This document shows, in pieces, positions 1 to 5,190 of a stretch of 5,190 bases of DNA. Below the pieces are notes generated by a model. The model was not told the origin of the DNA. It did no database searches and saw nothing but the letters and a program-made list of their open reading frames with translations. Position 1 is the stretch's first letter. The number at the start of each line of letters is the position of its first letter. Both the position numbers and the translations under genes were made by a program. Origin of the DNA: Phycisphaeraceae bacterium (GTDB lineage: Bacteria; Planctomycetota; Phycisphaerae; Phycisphaerales; Phycisphaeraceae); assembly GCA_028281215.1 (NCBI GenBank), contig JANQKH010000809.1, positions 1-5,190 of the forward strand, written 5' to 3'.

Positions 1-4
1 ATGA

Positions 5-2623
5 TCAGTCATCCTTGATCTTCAACAACTCCTTCGCCGTCCACGCCGCGCCGCGACCCTTCGTCGCCGCCCGCGCCTTGGCGACGTCCGCGGGTTCAAC
101 CGGGTCGCCGCGGTGCTCCCAACTTCGCCGCGCGTAAGTCAGCAGCCCGGCGATCTGTTCATCGGTCAACCCCTGCACGGGCGGCATTTCCATGTTGTAC
201 GTTCGGCCGTGCACTTCGATCTCACCCGATAGCCCCTGCAACACAATGCGAATCACACGCTGTTTTGATTCGAGCAGCCACGGCGAATCGAGCAGCGGCG
301 GTGCCTTGCCCTCCTCGCCCAAGCCTGAATCCAAGTGACACGACGCGCACGTCTTGGCGTACAACGTCTTGCCGATCTCAAACCGCTTCTGCTGCGCCGC
401 GGTCAACGGCTCCAGCGGCGGCAACGGCGGCGGCGGGGCGCCCCACTTGATGAACTGACCGATATTCTCCGCCTGTTCACGCAATGATTTGTCAGTGTGT
501 TCCGCCAGCGCGAGCATGCCCTTCGGCGTGGTCTTGTAATAAATCGGTTTCGGCCGACGACCCTTGCCCAGCGCCACGTCCGCGACACCGTCCAACATCG
601 CCTTGCCGCGCCACGCCGTCGCACCTGATTGCTCGGACGCCAATCCGATCAACCTGGCTATGCGATGCGCGTTGTATTCTCGCGTCACACACTTGGCTAA
701 GTCACGAATGAACGAGTCGCGGCCGCGATCGTTCTTGCTCCAGTTCTCGTCGGCGAGCAGGCGTTGAAGGAACTCCAGCTCCCGGCCTTCCAAACCGTTC
801 AACACTGCGGCGCGCACCTCGCCGCTGCCCGCGTGTTTCAACAACATCGCCCGCGTCGCCTGCCCAACGCCAGGGCCTTTGATCTGCCCGAATGTCAACG
901 CAAGTTGCCGCTGCACCTCCACGTTTTTGTGATCGATGCTCGCCATCAACCCGTCGATCAACTCCTGCTGATCCATCTGCTCATTCGGGTCGGCGGAGAC
1001 AAACTGAAGCAACGGCTCGCTGATGCGCATCGCGTTGACGCGCACCTTCACATGCGCGTCCTGCACCGCCTCGGCCATCGCGAAATAGTCAAGCGATTCA
1101 AGGCCGTGCAACGTCCACATCGCATGCAGCCGGGCGAGATGACTCTCATGGCTGGTCGCCATCTCTTCAAGGTCGCCGACGATGGAAAGATCGCCGCGAT
1201 CGACGAGTACGCGCTGCGCCGTATCACGCCACCAGCCATTCGGATGCGCCAGGAATTTCACCAGTTCCACCGACTTCTGCTTCGACATTTGCGGCCGCGT
1301 GTGGTTCACCGGCTTCGCGGTCGACACGACGCGATAGATCCGGCCGAGCCCGATCGGTTTGTCCAATTTGCGTTCGAGGATCTGCTTGCGCAGGAACGTC
1401 GTCACGTACACCTTGTGCTGGAGGATGCCGCGGTACATGTCCACGATGTAGAGGCAGCCGTCGGGGCCGGTTTCGACGTTGATCGGACGGAAGCGTTCAT
1501 CGGTGCAAGCCAGGAATTCACGCTTGCCCCACTTGGCATCGTCGAAGCTTTTGTGATGGGCGCGGAGCGAACCATCATCGCGTGATTCCATGTCAAAGTA
1601 AGACACGACGTTGCCGGAAGGCTCCGGTACGAACGCATCGCCGACGAAACCTTCGGGGAACTGATCGCCCCGATAGATACCCGGCCCACAAGTCGCCGTG
1701 GTGCGGCGGAGTCGGCCCTTGTCGTCGAGCATTTGCGGCTGATAACCACGGTTGATGCCGGGGTTCACGCGAATCGAAAACACGTTCTGATCGGAGGCGA
1801 TGGATCCGCCGCCGCCCACTTTGCCGTCGTAGTTTTTGTTACCTGCGGTGTACTGCGTGACCATGCGGTCGGCGGAGAGGTAACTCGAGTTGGAGTTGTG
1901 ATACAAGCGGCCGTAGTTGTCCATCGACAGGCCCCACTGTCCGCGGCCGATGGATTGCGTTTCGATGATCTTCGGCTGACCGTCTTCAATGACAAACTTT
2001 AACCGCTTTGACGACTTGGCGTTGTAGCGCCAACCATCAAGGTGGCGGCGCAGTCCGTTGTCTGTGTGTTCGACCGGCCCCTGTCGCGCGTAGCTCTTGT
2101 GTACGGCCGTCTTCTTGTCGCACTTGAGGTCGCCGTCAGTGTCCTGGCAATACCACAGCGTTGGCGGTTCGGCGACGAGCACGCCGCCTTTGACCAGCGC
2201 GATCGCGCGCGGCATTTGAAGTTCGCCAAGAAAGACCGTCGACTTGTCCATCCGACCGTCACCGTTGACGTCTTCAAGCACGACGATCTGGCCGTTACGC
2301 ACGTCTTCGCCTTTGCCGTCAACATTGGGCATGTAGCCACGCATCTCAACCGCCCACAGGCGGCCGTCCTCATCCCACGTGATGGCGACCGGATCCTCCA
2401 CCAACGGCTCGGCGGCAACCAGTTCCAATTTGAAACCCGGCGCAATCTTGAACGTGTCCAATGCCTTGTCCGGCGGAACGACCGGTGCGGCGGGCACATC
2501 CATCTGCTTCCAGACCTCCGGCTGATTCTTGTTGCCCCGATCACCCCGCTGGGCGAACGTGGGGCCGGCGGAGCCGACAGGAAAGACAAGGCCGAGCATC
2601 AATACAACAAAGACAATTCGCAT
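5..2623 (-). CDS. PVC-type heme-binding CxxCH dehydrogenase (beta-propeller + HEAT-like + cytochrome c)
   Basis: Predicted exported redox enzyme of 872 residues. Seen: a signal peptide at residues 1-24 (Arg2, hydrophobic 3-16, possible cleavage after A19 or A24). Next is the planctomycete 'putative membrane-bound dehydrogenase' propeller region, about 57-435, starting FKIAPGFKLELVAAEPLV. It has two acidic, calcium-type loops, DVNGDGRMD (118-126) and DTDGDLKCD (161-169), the second flanked and entered by C159 and C168. A HEAT-like helical part, about 450-725, opens with GWWRDTAQR (463-471), a hallmark of these proteins. A proline-rich hinge (729-739) leads to a c-type cytochrome with heme site CASCH (759-763; bases 335-349) and a likely axial Met in MEMPP (M813, alternatively M811), followed by LTDEQIAGLLTYARRSW. 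Family knowledge: related propellers resemble sorbosone/glucose dehydrogenases; the substrate here is unknown. Inference: periplasmic oxidation of a sugar or alcohol with electrons passed to the fused heme. The start at 2623 is supported by the signal peptide and an upstream AGAGG. The gene is complete, with no frameshift, and is divergent from the PmoA-like gene. Confidence 0.93.
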   Translation of the reverse strand: MRIVFVVLMLGLVFPVGSAGPTFAQRGDRGNKNQPEVWKQMDVPAAPVVPPDKALDTFKIAPGFKLELVAAEPLVEDPVAITWDEDGRLWAVEMRGYMPNVDGKGEDVRNGQIVVLEDVNGDGRMDKSTVFLGELQMPRAIALVKGGVLVAEPPTLWYCQDTDGDLKCDKKTAVHKSYARQGPVEHTDNGLRRHLDGWRYNAKSSKRLKFVIEDGQPKIIETQSIGRGQWGLSMDNYGRLYHNSNSSYLSADRMVTQYTAGNKNYDGKVGGGGSIASDQNVFSIRVNPGINRGYQPQMLDDKGRLRRTTATCGPGIYRGDQFPEGFVGDAFVPEPSGNVVSYFDMESRDDGSLRAHHKSFDDAKWGKREFLACTDERFRPINVETGPDGCLYIVDMYRGILQHKVYVTTFLRKQILERKLDKPIGLGRIYRVVSTAKPVNHTRPQMSKQKSVELVKFLAHPNGWWRDTAQRVLVDRGDLSIVGDLEEMATSHESHLARLHAMWTLHGLESLDYFAMAEAVQDAHVKVRVNAMRISEPLLQFVSADPNEQMDQQELIDGLMASIDHKNVEVQRQLALTFGQIKGPGVGQATRAMLLKHAGSGEVRAAVLNGLEGRELEFLQRLLADENWSKNDRGRDSFIRDLAKCVTREYNAHRIARLIGLASEQSGATAWRGKAMLDGVADVALGKGRRPKPIYYKTTPKGMLALAEHTDKSLREQAENIGQFIKWGAPPPPLPPLEPLTAAQQKRFEIGKTLYAKTCASCHLDSGLGEEGKAPPLLDSPWLLESKQRVIRIVLQGLSGEIEVHGRTYNMEMPPVQGLTDEQIAGLLTYARRSWEHRGDPVEPADVAKARAATKGRGAAWTAKELLKIKDD

Positions 2624-2633
2624 GACATTTGTA

Positions 2634-2638
2634 CCTCT
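2634..2638 (-). promoter_or_regulatory. Candidate ribosome-binding site for the dehydrogenase
   Basis: On the minus strand AGAGG lies 10 bases upstream of the ATG at 2623. The spacing is slightly long, but it is the only purine-rich Shine-Dalgarno-like stretch close to this start, and it supports the start that yields the signal peptide. It sits 7 bases downstream (in the sense of the transcript) of the perfect stem-loop at 2646-2665. Confidence 0.5.
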
Positions 2639-2645
2639 GGAAACA

Positions 2646-2665
2646 GCGTCGGGTTGTCCCGACGC
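2646..2665 (-). repeat. Perfect 8-bp stem-loop in the dehydrogenase leader
   Basis: GCGTCGGG (2646-2653) and CCCGACGC (2658-2665) are exact reverse complements separated by a four-base loop TTGT (ACAA in the minus-strand transcript). Seven of the eight pairs are G-C. On neither strand is it followed by a T-run, so it does not look like an intrinsic terminator. If transcription of the dehydrogenase begins upstream, the hairpin would sit in the 5' untranslated leader immediately before the ribosome-binding site. It could protect the transcript end or modulate translation (inference). Confidence 0.7.
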
Positions 2666-2692
2666 AAACTTGACAGTGCAGGAAGCCGTTCA

Positions 2693-2728
2693 GCCCGGCC
2701 CCTCACGTGCGGGCGGCGGTTCAGGGGC
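2693..2728. repeat. Overlapping GC-rich inverted repeats around a CACGTG palindrome
   Basis: Two alternative stems share this stretch. GCCCG (2693-2697) pairs with CGGGC (2710-2714), enclosing the 6-bp palindrome CACGTG (2704-2709). GCCCCT (2698-2703) pairs exactly with AGGGGC (2723-2728) across 19 bases. The two stems overlap and could not form together. This is direct sequence symmetry; a regulatory role is only a possibility, and short GC-rich stems arise by chance fairly often in DNA of this composition. Confidence 0.4.
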
Positions 2729-2742
2729 AAAACCAGGTAATT

Positions 2743-2851
2743 TAACCCTGACACCCTGACCTCACCCCCTGACATCAATACACGGCCATAAACCTCTTTC
2801 GTTACTAAACATACATCATGTCTCAGGGTTTTCCCTCTGACGTCAGGGTTA
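2743..2851. repeat. Inverted cluster of a CCCTGAC / GTCAGGG unit in the divergent intergenic region
   Basis: Three direct copies of CCCTGAC stand at 2746-2752, 2754-2760 and 2767-2773. On the far side of an AT-richer centre the unit recurs inverted as CTCAGGG (2822-2828) and GTCAGGG (2842-2848), plus a direct variant CCCTCTGAC (2833-2841). The outer ends form a perfect 10-bp inverted repeat, TAACCCTGAC (2743-2752) with GTCAGGGTTA (2842-2851). The inner ends pair as CCCTGACAT (2767-2775) with ATGTCTCAGGG (2818-2828), which carries a two-base insertion. The right arm contains the perfect 10-bp palindrome CTGACGTCAG (2837-2846). TCAGGGTT recurs at 2823-2830 and 2843-2850, exactly 20 bp apart, and the outer left units are 21 bp apart, about two helical turns. 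This would fit a multi-site operator for the divergent promoters, or the remains of a palindromic mobile repeat. No clear target-site duplication was seen. Confidence 0.65.
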
Positions 2852-2859
2852 TTCAACCC
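2846..2859. repeat. Small stem-loop at the right edge of the repeat cluster
   Basis: GGGTT (2846-2850) and AACCC (2855-2859) are exact reverse complements around the four-base loop ATTC. It reuses the last GTCAGGG arm of the cluster, so this hairpin and the long-range pairing with 2743-2752 are mutually exclusive. No T-run follows directly (a T6 run occurs only from about 2888), so a terminator role is weakly supported. Confidence 0.4.
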
Positions 2860-3191
2860 ATGTCGCGTTCGCGGGCTGTAAACCCAGTTTTTTGCCAGTA
2901 TCGCGACTGACTGCCCGGTTTCAGACGCGTTCGAAATCGTGAGCGTGGGGATCATGACTGAACCCTCGGCCGATGACACGAAGCCTGACTGGCGTGGCGA
3001 TCGGCCAACCCCGTACGATACCATATTTTATCCTAACAATCAAATCTGCATTCCAATCGATTCGCTGGGTCGGTCCGCTGGGCGGGGCGCGCCTGCAAAC
3101 CTGGATGCCGGTTGAACCTTTCAATGCAGTCGGCGGTACAATCGGCGATCCGCACTCGACCCGACTTTCACACGGACTCACGCCAAGCTTC

Positions 3192-3198
3192 GGAGAAG
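3192..3198 (+). promoter_or_regulatory. Ribosome-binding site that fixes the PmoA-like start
   Basis: GGAGAAG lies immediately before the ATG at 3202, with the GGAG core (3192-3195) 6 bases from the start codon. It decides between this ATG and an in-frame TTG at 3112: the ATG begins a proper signal peptide, whereas the 30-residue extension would bury that signal behind a polar segment. Confidence 0.8.
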
Positions 3199-3201
3199 CC
3201 C

Positions 3202-4473
3202 ATGAAACTGTTGACAACCCTACTGGCTGGTTTCGTTTTTTGCACGATTTGCATGAGCACGTCGGCAGCGACCTACACCATCGAAATTGAACCGCGCGTC
3301 AGCGGCAAGAATGTGCCCGTCCAGGCCGGGCTCAGCGTCGGCGAAAAGATCACTGTCGATCAGGCCAAAGCCCTGGAGAAAACCGGCCTCGTGCTTCAAC
3401 CCGGCAACATCCCCGCCCAAGCGGTCACCAGCGGCTTCGGCGACAATGTCCATTTCGTCACGGTTTACTGGATTGATCCAGCGCTCGAAAAAGGGAAGAC
3501 CAAGAAGTACCAGGTCGTGCAAGCGAAGAAGACTGACCGTCCTGCCTTTGTGTTCAAGGATGTGAAGGACAAACTCGGCGAACACCGCGATCTCTACCAC
3601 GGTGATCAACCTGTGCTGCGTCACGCGTTCTTGAAATACAACCCTGATGACCACTTCAACACCTACAAGCACTTTCATCACCTGTACGGCTTCCACGGCG
3701 AAGGGTTGATCACCAACGGTCCCGGCGCGATTGAGGATCACAAAAAGGCGCGCTACCCGCACCATCGAGGCCTGTACATCGGCTGGTCGAAAACCAAAAC
3801 CAAAGCCGGCCAATACGACTGGTGGCACTGCCGCAACGTGTCGATCCGACATCGCAGCCACGACAAAAACCATGGCTACAACTTCGCCGGTCCGGTCGTC
3901 GCGCAAAGTATTTCATACGCCGACTGGTGCGACCCGGAAGGCAAACCCATCATCAAGGAAAAACGACGGGTCACCGTCTGGCGCATCGCCGACGGCATGC
4001 TCGCGCTCGACTTCGGTTTCGGCCTCGACAGCGGTTATAAGGGTGGCGATGTGGAGTTCAACGGCGACCCGCAACACGCCGGCTTCCAGTTTCGGCCCCA
4101 CAACGATGTGACCAAGTCGCACAGCCAATACATCCGCCAGGCCAGCGCCTCCGGCGGCAAGGGCGACGTCTGGAAAGACTGCCGATGGATCGCCAATCAG
4201 TTCACGGTCAAAGACAACAAGTACGTCGTCGTGCATATGGATCACAGCAGCAATCCGGGCACGATCGACGGCCGAACGGTCTATTCCACCCGCAACTACG
4301 GTCGCTTCGGCGCGTACGCGCCACACACGATCAAGGACGGTTCATCCCTGCTGTTGTCCTACCGTGTGCTGGTGATCGATCCCAAGAAACACACGGATTT
4401 GAGCGTAAAACACCTCGAAAGCCTGTACCAGCAATGGCTGCATCAACCGCGAACGTCGATGAGTCCGGGTTGA
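3202..4473 (+). CDS. Exported PmoA-like (DUF6807) family protein
   Basis: Complete protein of 423 residues, probably periplasmic. Seen: a signal peptide at 1-22 or 23 (Lys2, hydrophobic 3-17, cleavage near TSA-A). Residues 24 to about 125 are rich in alternating beta pattern and include a VPVQAGLSVGEKI segment. The core of the family follows: KHFHHLYGFHGEG (156-168), RYPHHRGLYIGW (184-195), YDWWHCRN (205-212), QHAGFQFRPHND (291-302), and a C-terminal SNPG (350-353) with RNYGRFGAYAPH (364-375). The PHHRG motif and the late R-x-YG-x-F segment are typical of Pfam 'methane oxygenase PmoA' (PF14100, also called DUF6807). The name is misleading: this soluble exported family is not the membrane subunit of methane monooxygenase, and nothing here points to methane oxidation. 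Family members are common in Planctomycetes, often near sugar-processing genes. Inference: carbohydrate binding or modification; the conserved His cluster might bind metal or substrate. A PAP2 gene follows 81 bases downstream. Confidence 0.88.
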   Translation: MKLLTTLLAGFVFCTICMSTSAATYTIEIEPRVSGKNVPVQAGLSVGEKITVDQAKALEKTGLVLQPGNIPAQAVTSGFGDNVHFVTVYWIDPALEKGKTKKYQVVQAKKTDRPAFVFKDVKDKLGEHRDLYHGDQPVLRHAFLKYNPDDHFNTYKHFHHLYGFHGEGLITNGPGAIEDHKKARYPHHRGLYIGWSKTKTKAGQYDWWHCRNVSIRHRSHDKNHGYNFAGPVVAQSISYADWCDPEGKPIIKEKRRVTVWRIADGMLALDFGFGLDSGYKGGDVEFNGDPQHAGFQFRPHNDVTKSHSQYIRQASASGGKGDVWKDCRWIANQFTVKDNKYVVVHMDHSSNPGTIDGRTVYSTRNYGRFGAYAPHTIKDGSSLLLSYRVLVIDPKKHTDLSVKHLESLYQQWLHQPRTSMSPG

Positions 4474-4484
4474 GTTGTTTTTTT
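4443..4484 (+). terminator. Possible weak intrinsic terminator overlapping the PmoA-like stop codon
   Basis: TCAACC (4443-4448) is the exact reverse complement of GGTTGA (4468-4473), whose last three bases are the stop codon. A run of seven T (4478-4484) starts four bases later. The stem is only 6 bp, with a 19-base interior that can itself form a small CGA/TCG stem, so it is weaker than a textbook terminator. It would allow partial read-through into the PAP2 gene. The spacer 4485-4554 shows nothing else recognisable. Confidence 0.35.
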
Positions 4485-4554
4485 AAGGAAGCCAAGAGGC
4501 CGCGAAGGAGATCGAAGGCAAACCGGCGTCGGGTGATATACGGAACTTCACCAC

Positions 4555-5190
4555 GTGCTATTTCACCAACGATTGTTGACCGATTGGCGTTGGAAGATTG
4601 CGTGGTTGACGGCGGCCACTGTTTTCATTCTTGGTCCCTACATGTTGCTGCAACGGTTTCGCGCGTTCGATGCGCGGACGCTGCCGCTTTCGGTGATCGA
4701 TGAATGGGCGGGCTTTGCGCCGGGTTGGGTTTGGATCTATGTGCTTCAATATGTTCAGGTTCCATTGCCGCCTATGTTGGCTTTGTCACGCGAAGCCATG
4801 AAACGGTACCTGACCGGGTTTGTCATCATTGGAATTGCGGCGTTTGTGGTGTTCTTCTTTTATCCTGTGGAAGGCCCAAGGCCGACGGTCGCGCAGCGCG
4901 AGTCGGGGAACTGGCTGTACCGCCTGCTGGTGGCGATCGATCGGCCGGGCAACGCGTTGCCTTCGCTGCACGTGGCGTTGATCACGTACTCGATGTGTTT
5001 CGCGCACCGGCTTTCGTTTCGCCCGGAGCATGCAACCGCGCGCGCGGGGTGGCTGGTGCTCGGCTGGATCGTCGTTGCACTGATCACGTGGTCAACGATG
5101 GCGACAAAGCAGCACTACTTCGTGGACGGGCTGGCCGGCTTCGTGCTGGCAGTGGCGGCGCACCTGGTGGTGTGGCGGTCGCCGGCGTTC
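4555..5190 (+). CDS. PAP2-superfamily membrane phosphatase / phosphotransferase (3' end cut by window)
   Basis: Integral membrane protein, 212 codons visible, still open at 5190. It starts best at GTG 4555, after an in-frame stop at 4534-4536. No ATG occurs until codon 30, inside the first membrane helix, and a weak GGAAC (4542-4546) lies 8 bases upstream of the GTG. TTG codons at 4573 and 4576 are alternatives. Hydrophobic segments lie at about 15-32, 57-77, 86-103, 136-150, 164-180 and 188-207. The PAP2 phosphatase signature is present: an R-P element in EGPRP (106-110), NALPSLHV (133-140) with catalytic-type H139, and STMATKQHYFVDGLAG (180-195) with H187 and D191. The SLH (instead of SGH) and TKQHYFVD forms resemble the AUR1/inositol-phosphorylceramide-synthase-like branch (PAP2_3). 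Known for the family: hydrolysis or transfer of lipid phosphate groups, for example phosphatidate, undecaprenyl diphosphate or sphingolipid head groups. Which of these applies here cannot be told. It is probably nearly complete at its C-terminus. Confidence 0.85.
   Translation, partial: MLFHQRLLTDWRWKIAWLTAATVFILGPYMLLQRFRAFDARTLPLSVIDEWAGFAPGWVWIYVLQYVQVPLPPMLALSREAMKRYLTGFVIIGIAAFVVFFFYPVEGPRPTVAQRESGNWLYRLLVAIDRPGNALPSLHVALITYSMCFAHRLSFRPEHATARAGWLVLGWIVVALITWSTMATKQHYFVDGLAGFVLAVAAHLVVWRSPAF

Larger units (their letters stand above)
2624..3201. other. Divergent intergenic region (578 bases) without a convincing gene
   Basis: This region separates the starts of two divergent genes and must hold both promoters. 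The left half (2646-2860) holds the stem-loops and the CCCTGAC cluster annotated separately. In the right half there is a weak inverted repeat GTCGCG (2862-2867) with CGCGAC (2902-2907), a direct repeat of CGCGTTCG (2864-2871 and 2926-2933), and a degenerate 13-base tandem duplication at 3061-3086 (10 of 13 identical). An AT-rich stretch around 3017-3048, within otherwise GC-rich DNA, is the best place for a promoter of the PmoA-like gene, but I could not assign convincing -35 and -10 boxes on either strand. Short open frames crossing it have neither a recognisable domain nor a good ribosome-binding site. Confidence 0.6.

Noticed and set aside
764..1585. A 273-codon open frame on the plus strand, antisense to the dehydrogenase
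   Set aside because: It lies wholly inside the dehydrogenase coding sequence, shows no recognisable domain, and has the His/Arg/Leu-rich composition typical of a codon-bias shadow in GC-rich DNA.
2670..2675. A TTGACA hexamer on the plus strand as a -35 box
   Set aside because: No -10-like hexamer at 16-18 bases downstream (the sequence there is GC-rich), and it lies more than 500 bases from the plus-strand gene.
2042..2740. A 232-codon plus-strand open frame over the start of the dehydrogenase and its leader
   Set aside because: Mostly antisense to the well-supported dehydrogenase N-terminus; no domain and no good ribosome-binding site. The tail reads through the hairpins and repeats.
2743..2851. 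CRISPR array or plasmid iterons
   Set aside because: Units are only 7-10 bases, in both orientations and unevenly spaced, with no uniform spacers, Cas genes or replication initiator gene in view.
2599..3024. A 141-codon minus-strand open frame in the intergenic region
   Set aside because: It overlaps the dehydrogenase start in another frame, translates the repeat cluster, and resembles no known family. There is no sign of selection for coding.
3112..3201. A 30-residue N-terminal extension of the PmoA-like protein from a TTG codon
   Set aside because: The internal ATG at 3202 has a GGAG site at 6 bases and begins a proper signal peptide; the extension is polar and would displace it.
2973..3290. 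A 105-codon plus-strand open frame crossing the PmoA-like start
   Set aside because: Overlaps the signal peptide of the PmoA-like gene in another frame and gives an unrecognised sequence without signal, domain or clear ribosome-binding site.
3220..3906. A 228-codon minus-strand open frame antisense to the PmoA-like gene
   Set aside because: Shadow of the opposite coding strand; no domain recognised.
3202..4473. Annotation as methane monooxygenase subunit PmoA
   Set aside because: The true PmoA is a multi-helix membrane protein; this one is a soluble exported protein with a single N-terminal signal. Only the Pfam label shares the name.

Overview
The window looks like chromosomal DNA from a bacterium of the Planctomycetes/PVC group. 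The strongest reason is the long minus-strand gene at 5-2623. It has the combination of an exported six-bladed-type beta-propeller 'membrane-bound dehydrogenase' domain, HEAT-like helices and a C-terminal CxxCH cytochrome c that is expanded in Planctomycetes. The divergent gene at 3202-4473 encodes an exported protein of the DUF6807/'PmoA' Pfam family, which is also abundant in these genomes. Coding regions are moderately GC-rich, which explains the many long antisense shadow frames. No RNA gene, CRISPR array, transposase or phage gene was seen.

Layout: (1) 5-2623, minus strand, a complete PVC-type heme-binding dehydrogenase of 872 residues. (2) 2624-3201, a 578-base divergent intergenic region with no convincing gene. 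Its left half is rich in dyad symmetry: a perfect 8-bp stem-loop just upstream of the dehydrogenase ribosome-binding site, overlapping smaller stems, and a roughly 110-bp inverted cluster of a CCCTGAC/GTCAGGG unit. (3) 3202-4473, plus strand, an exported PmoA-like (DUF6807) protein of 423 residues with a clear GGAG ribosome-binding site. (4) 4474-4554, a short spacer starting with a T7 run that may belong to a weak terminator. (5) 4555-5190, plus strand, a GTG-started PAP2-superfamily membrane phosphatase/phosphotransferase, truncated by the window end. It has no ATG start.

Working picture (inference): the dehydrogenase and the PmoA-like protein are both predicted to be exported and are transcribed divergently from one shared control region. 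This resembles the planctomycete carbohydrate-processing neighbourhoods in which both families are common, so an oxidative sugar or polyol step in the periplasm feeding electrons to a c-type cytochrome is plausible, but no substrate can be read from the sequence. The PAP2 protein is probably an unrelated lipid-phosphate or phospholipid head-group enzyme. The most unexplained part of the window is the structured repeat cluster between the divergent genes. Nothing here amounts to a clearly new biological system.
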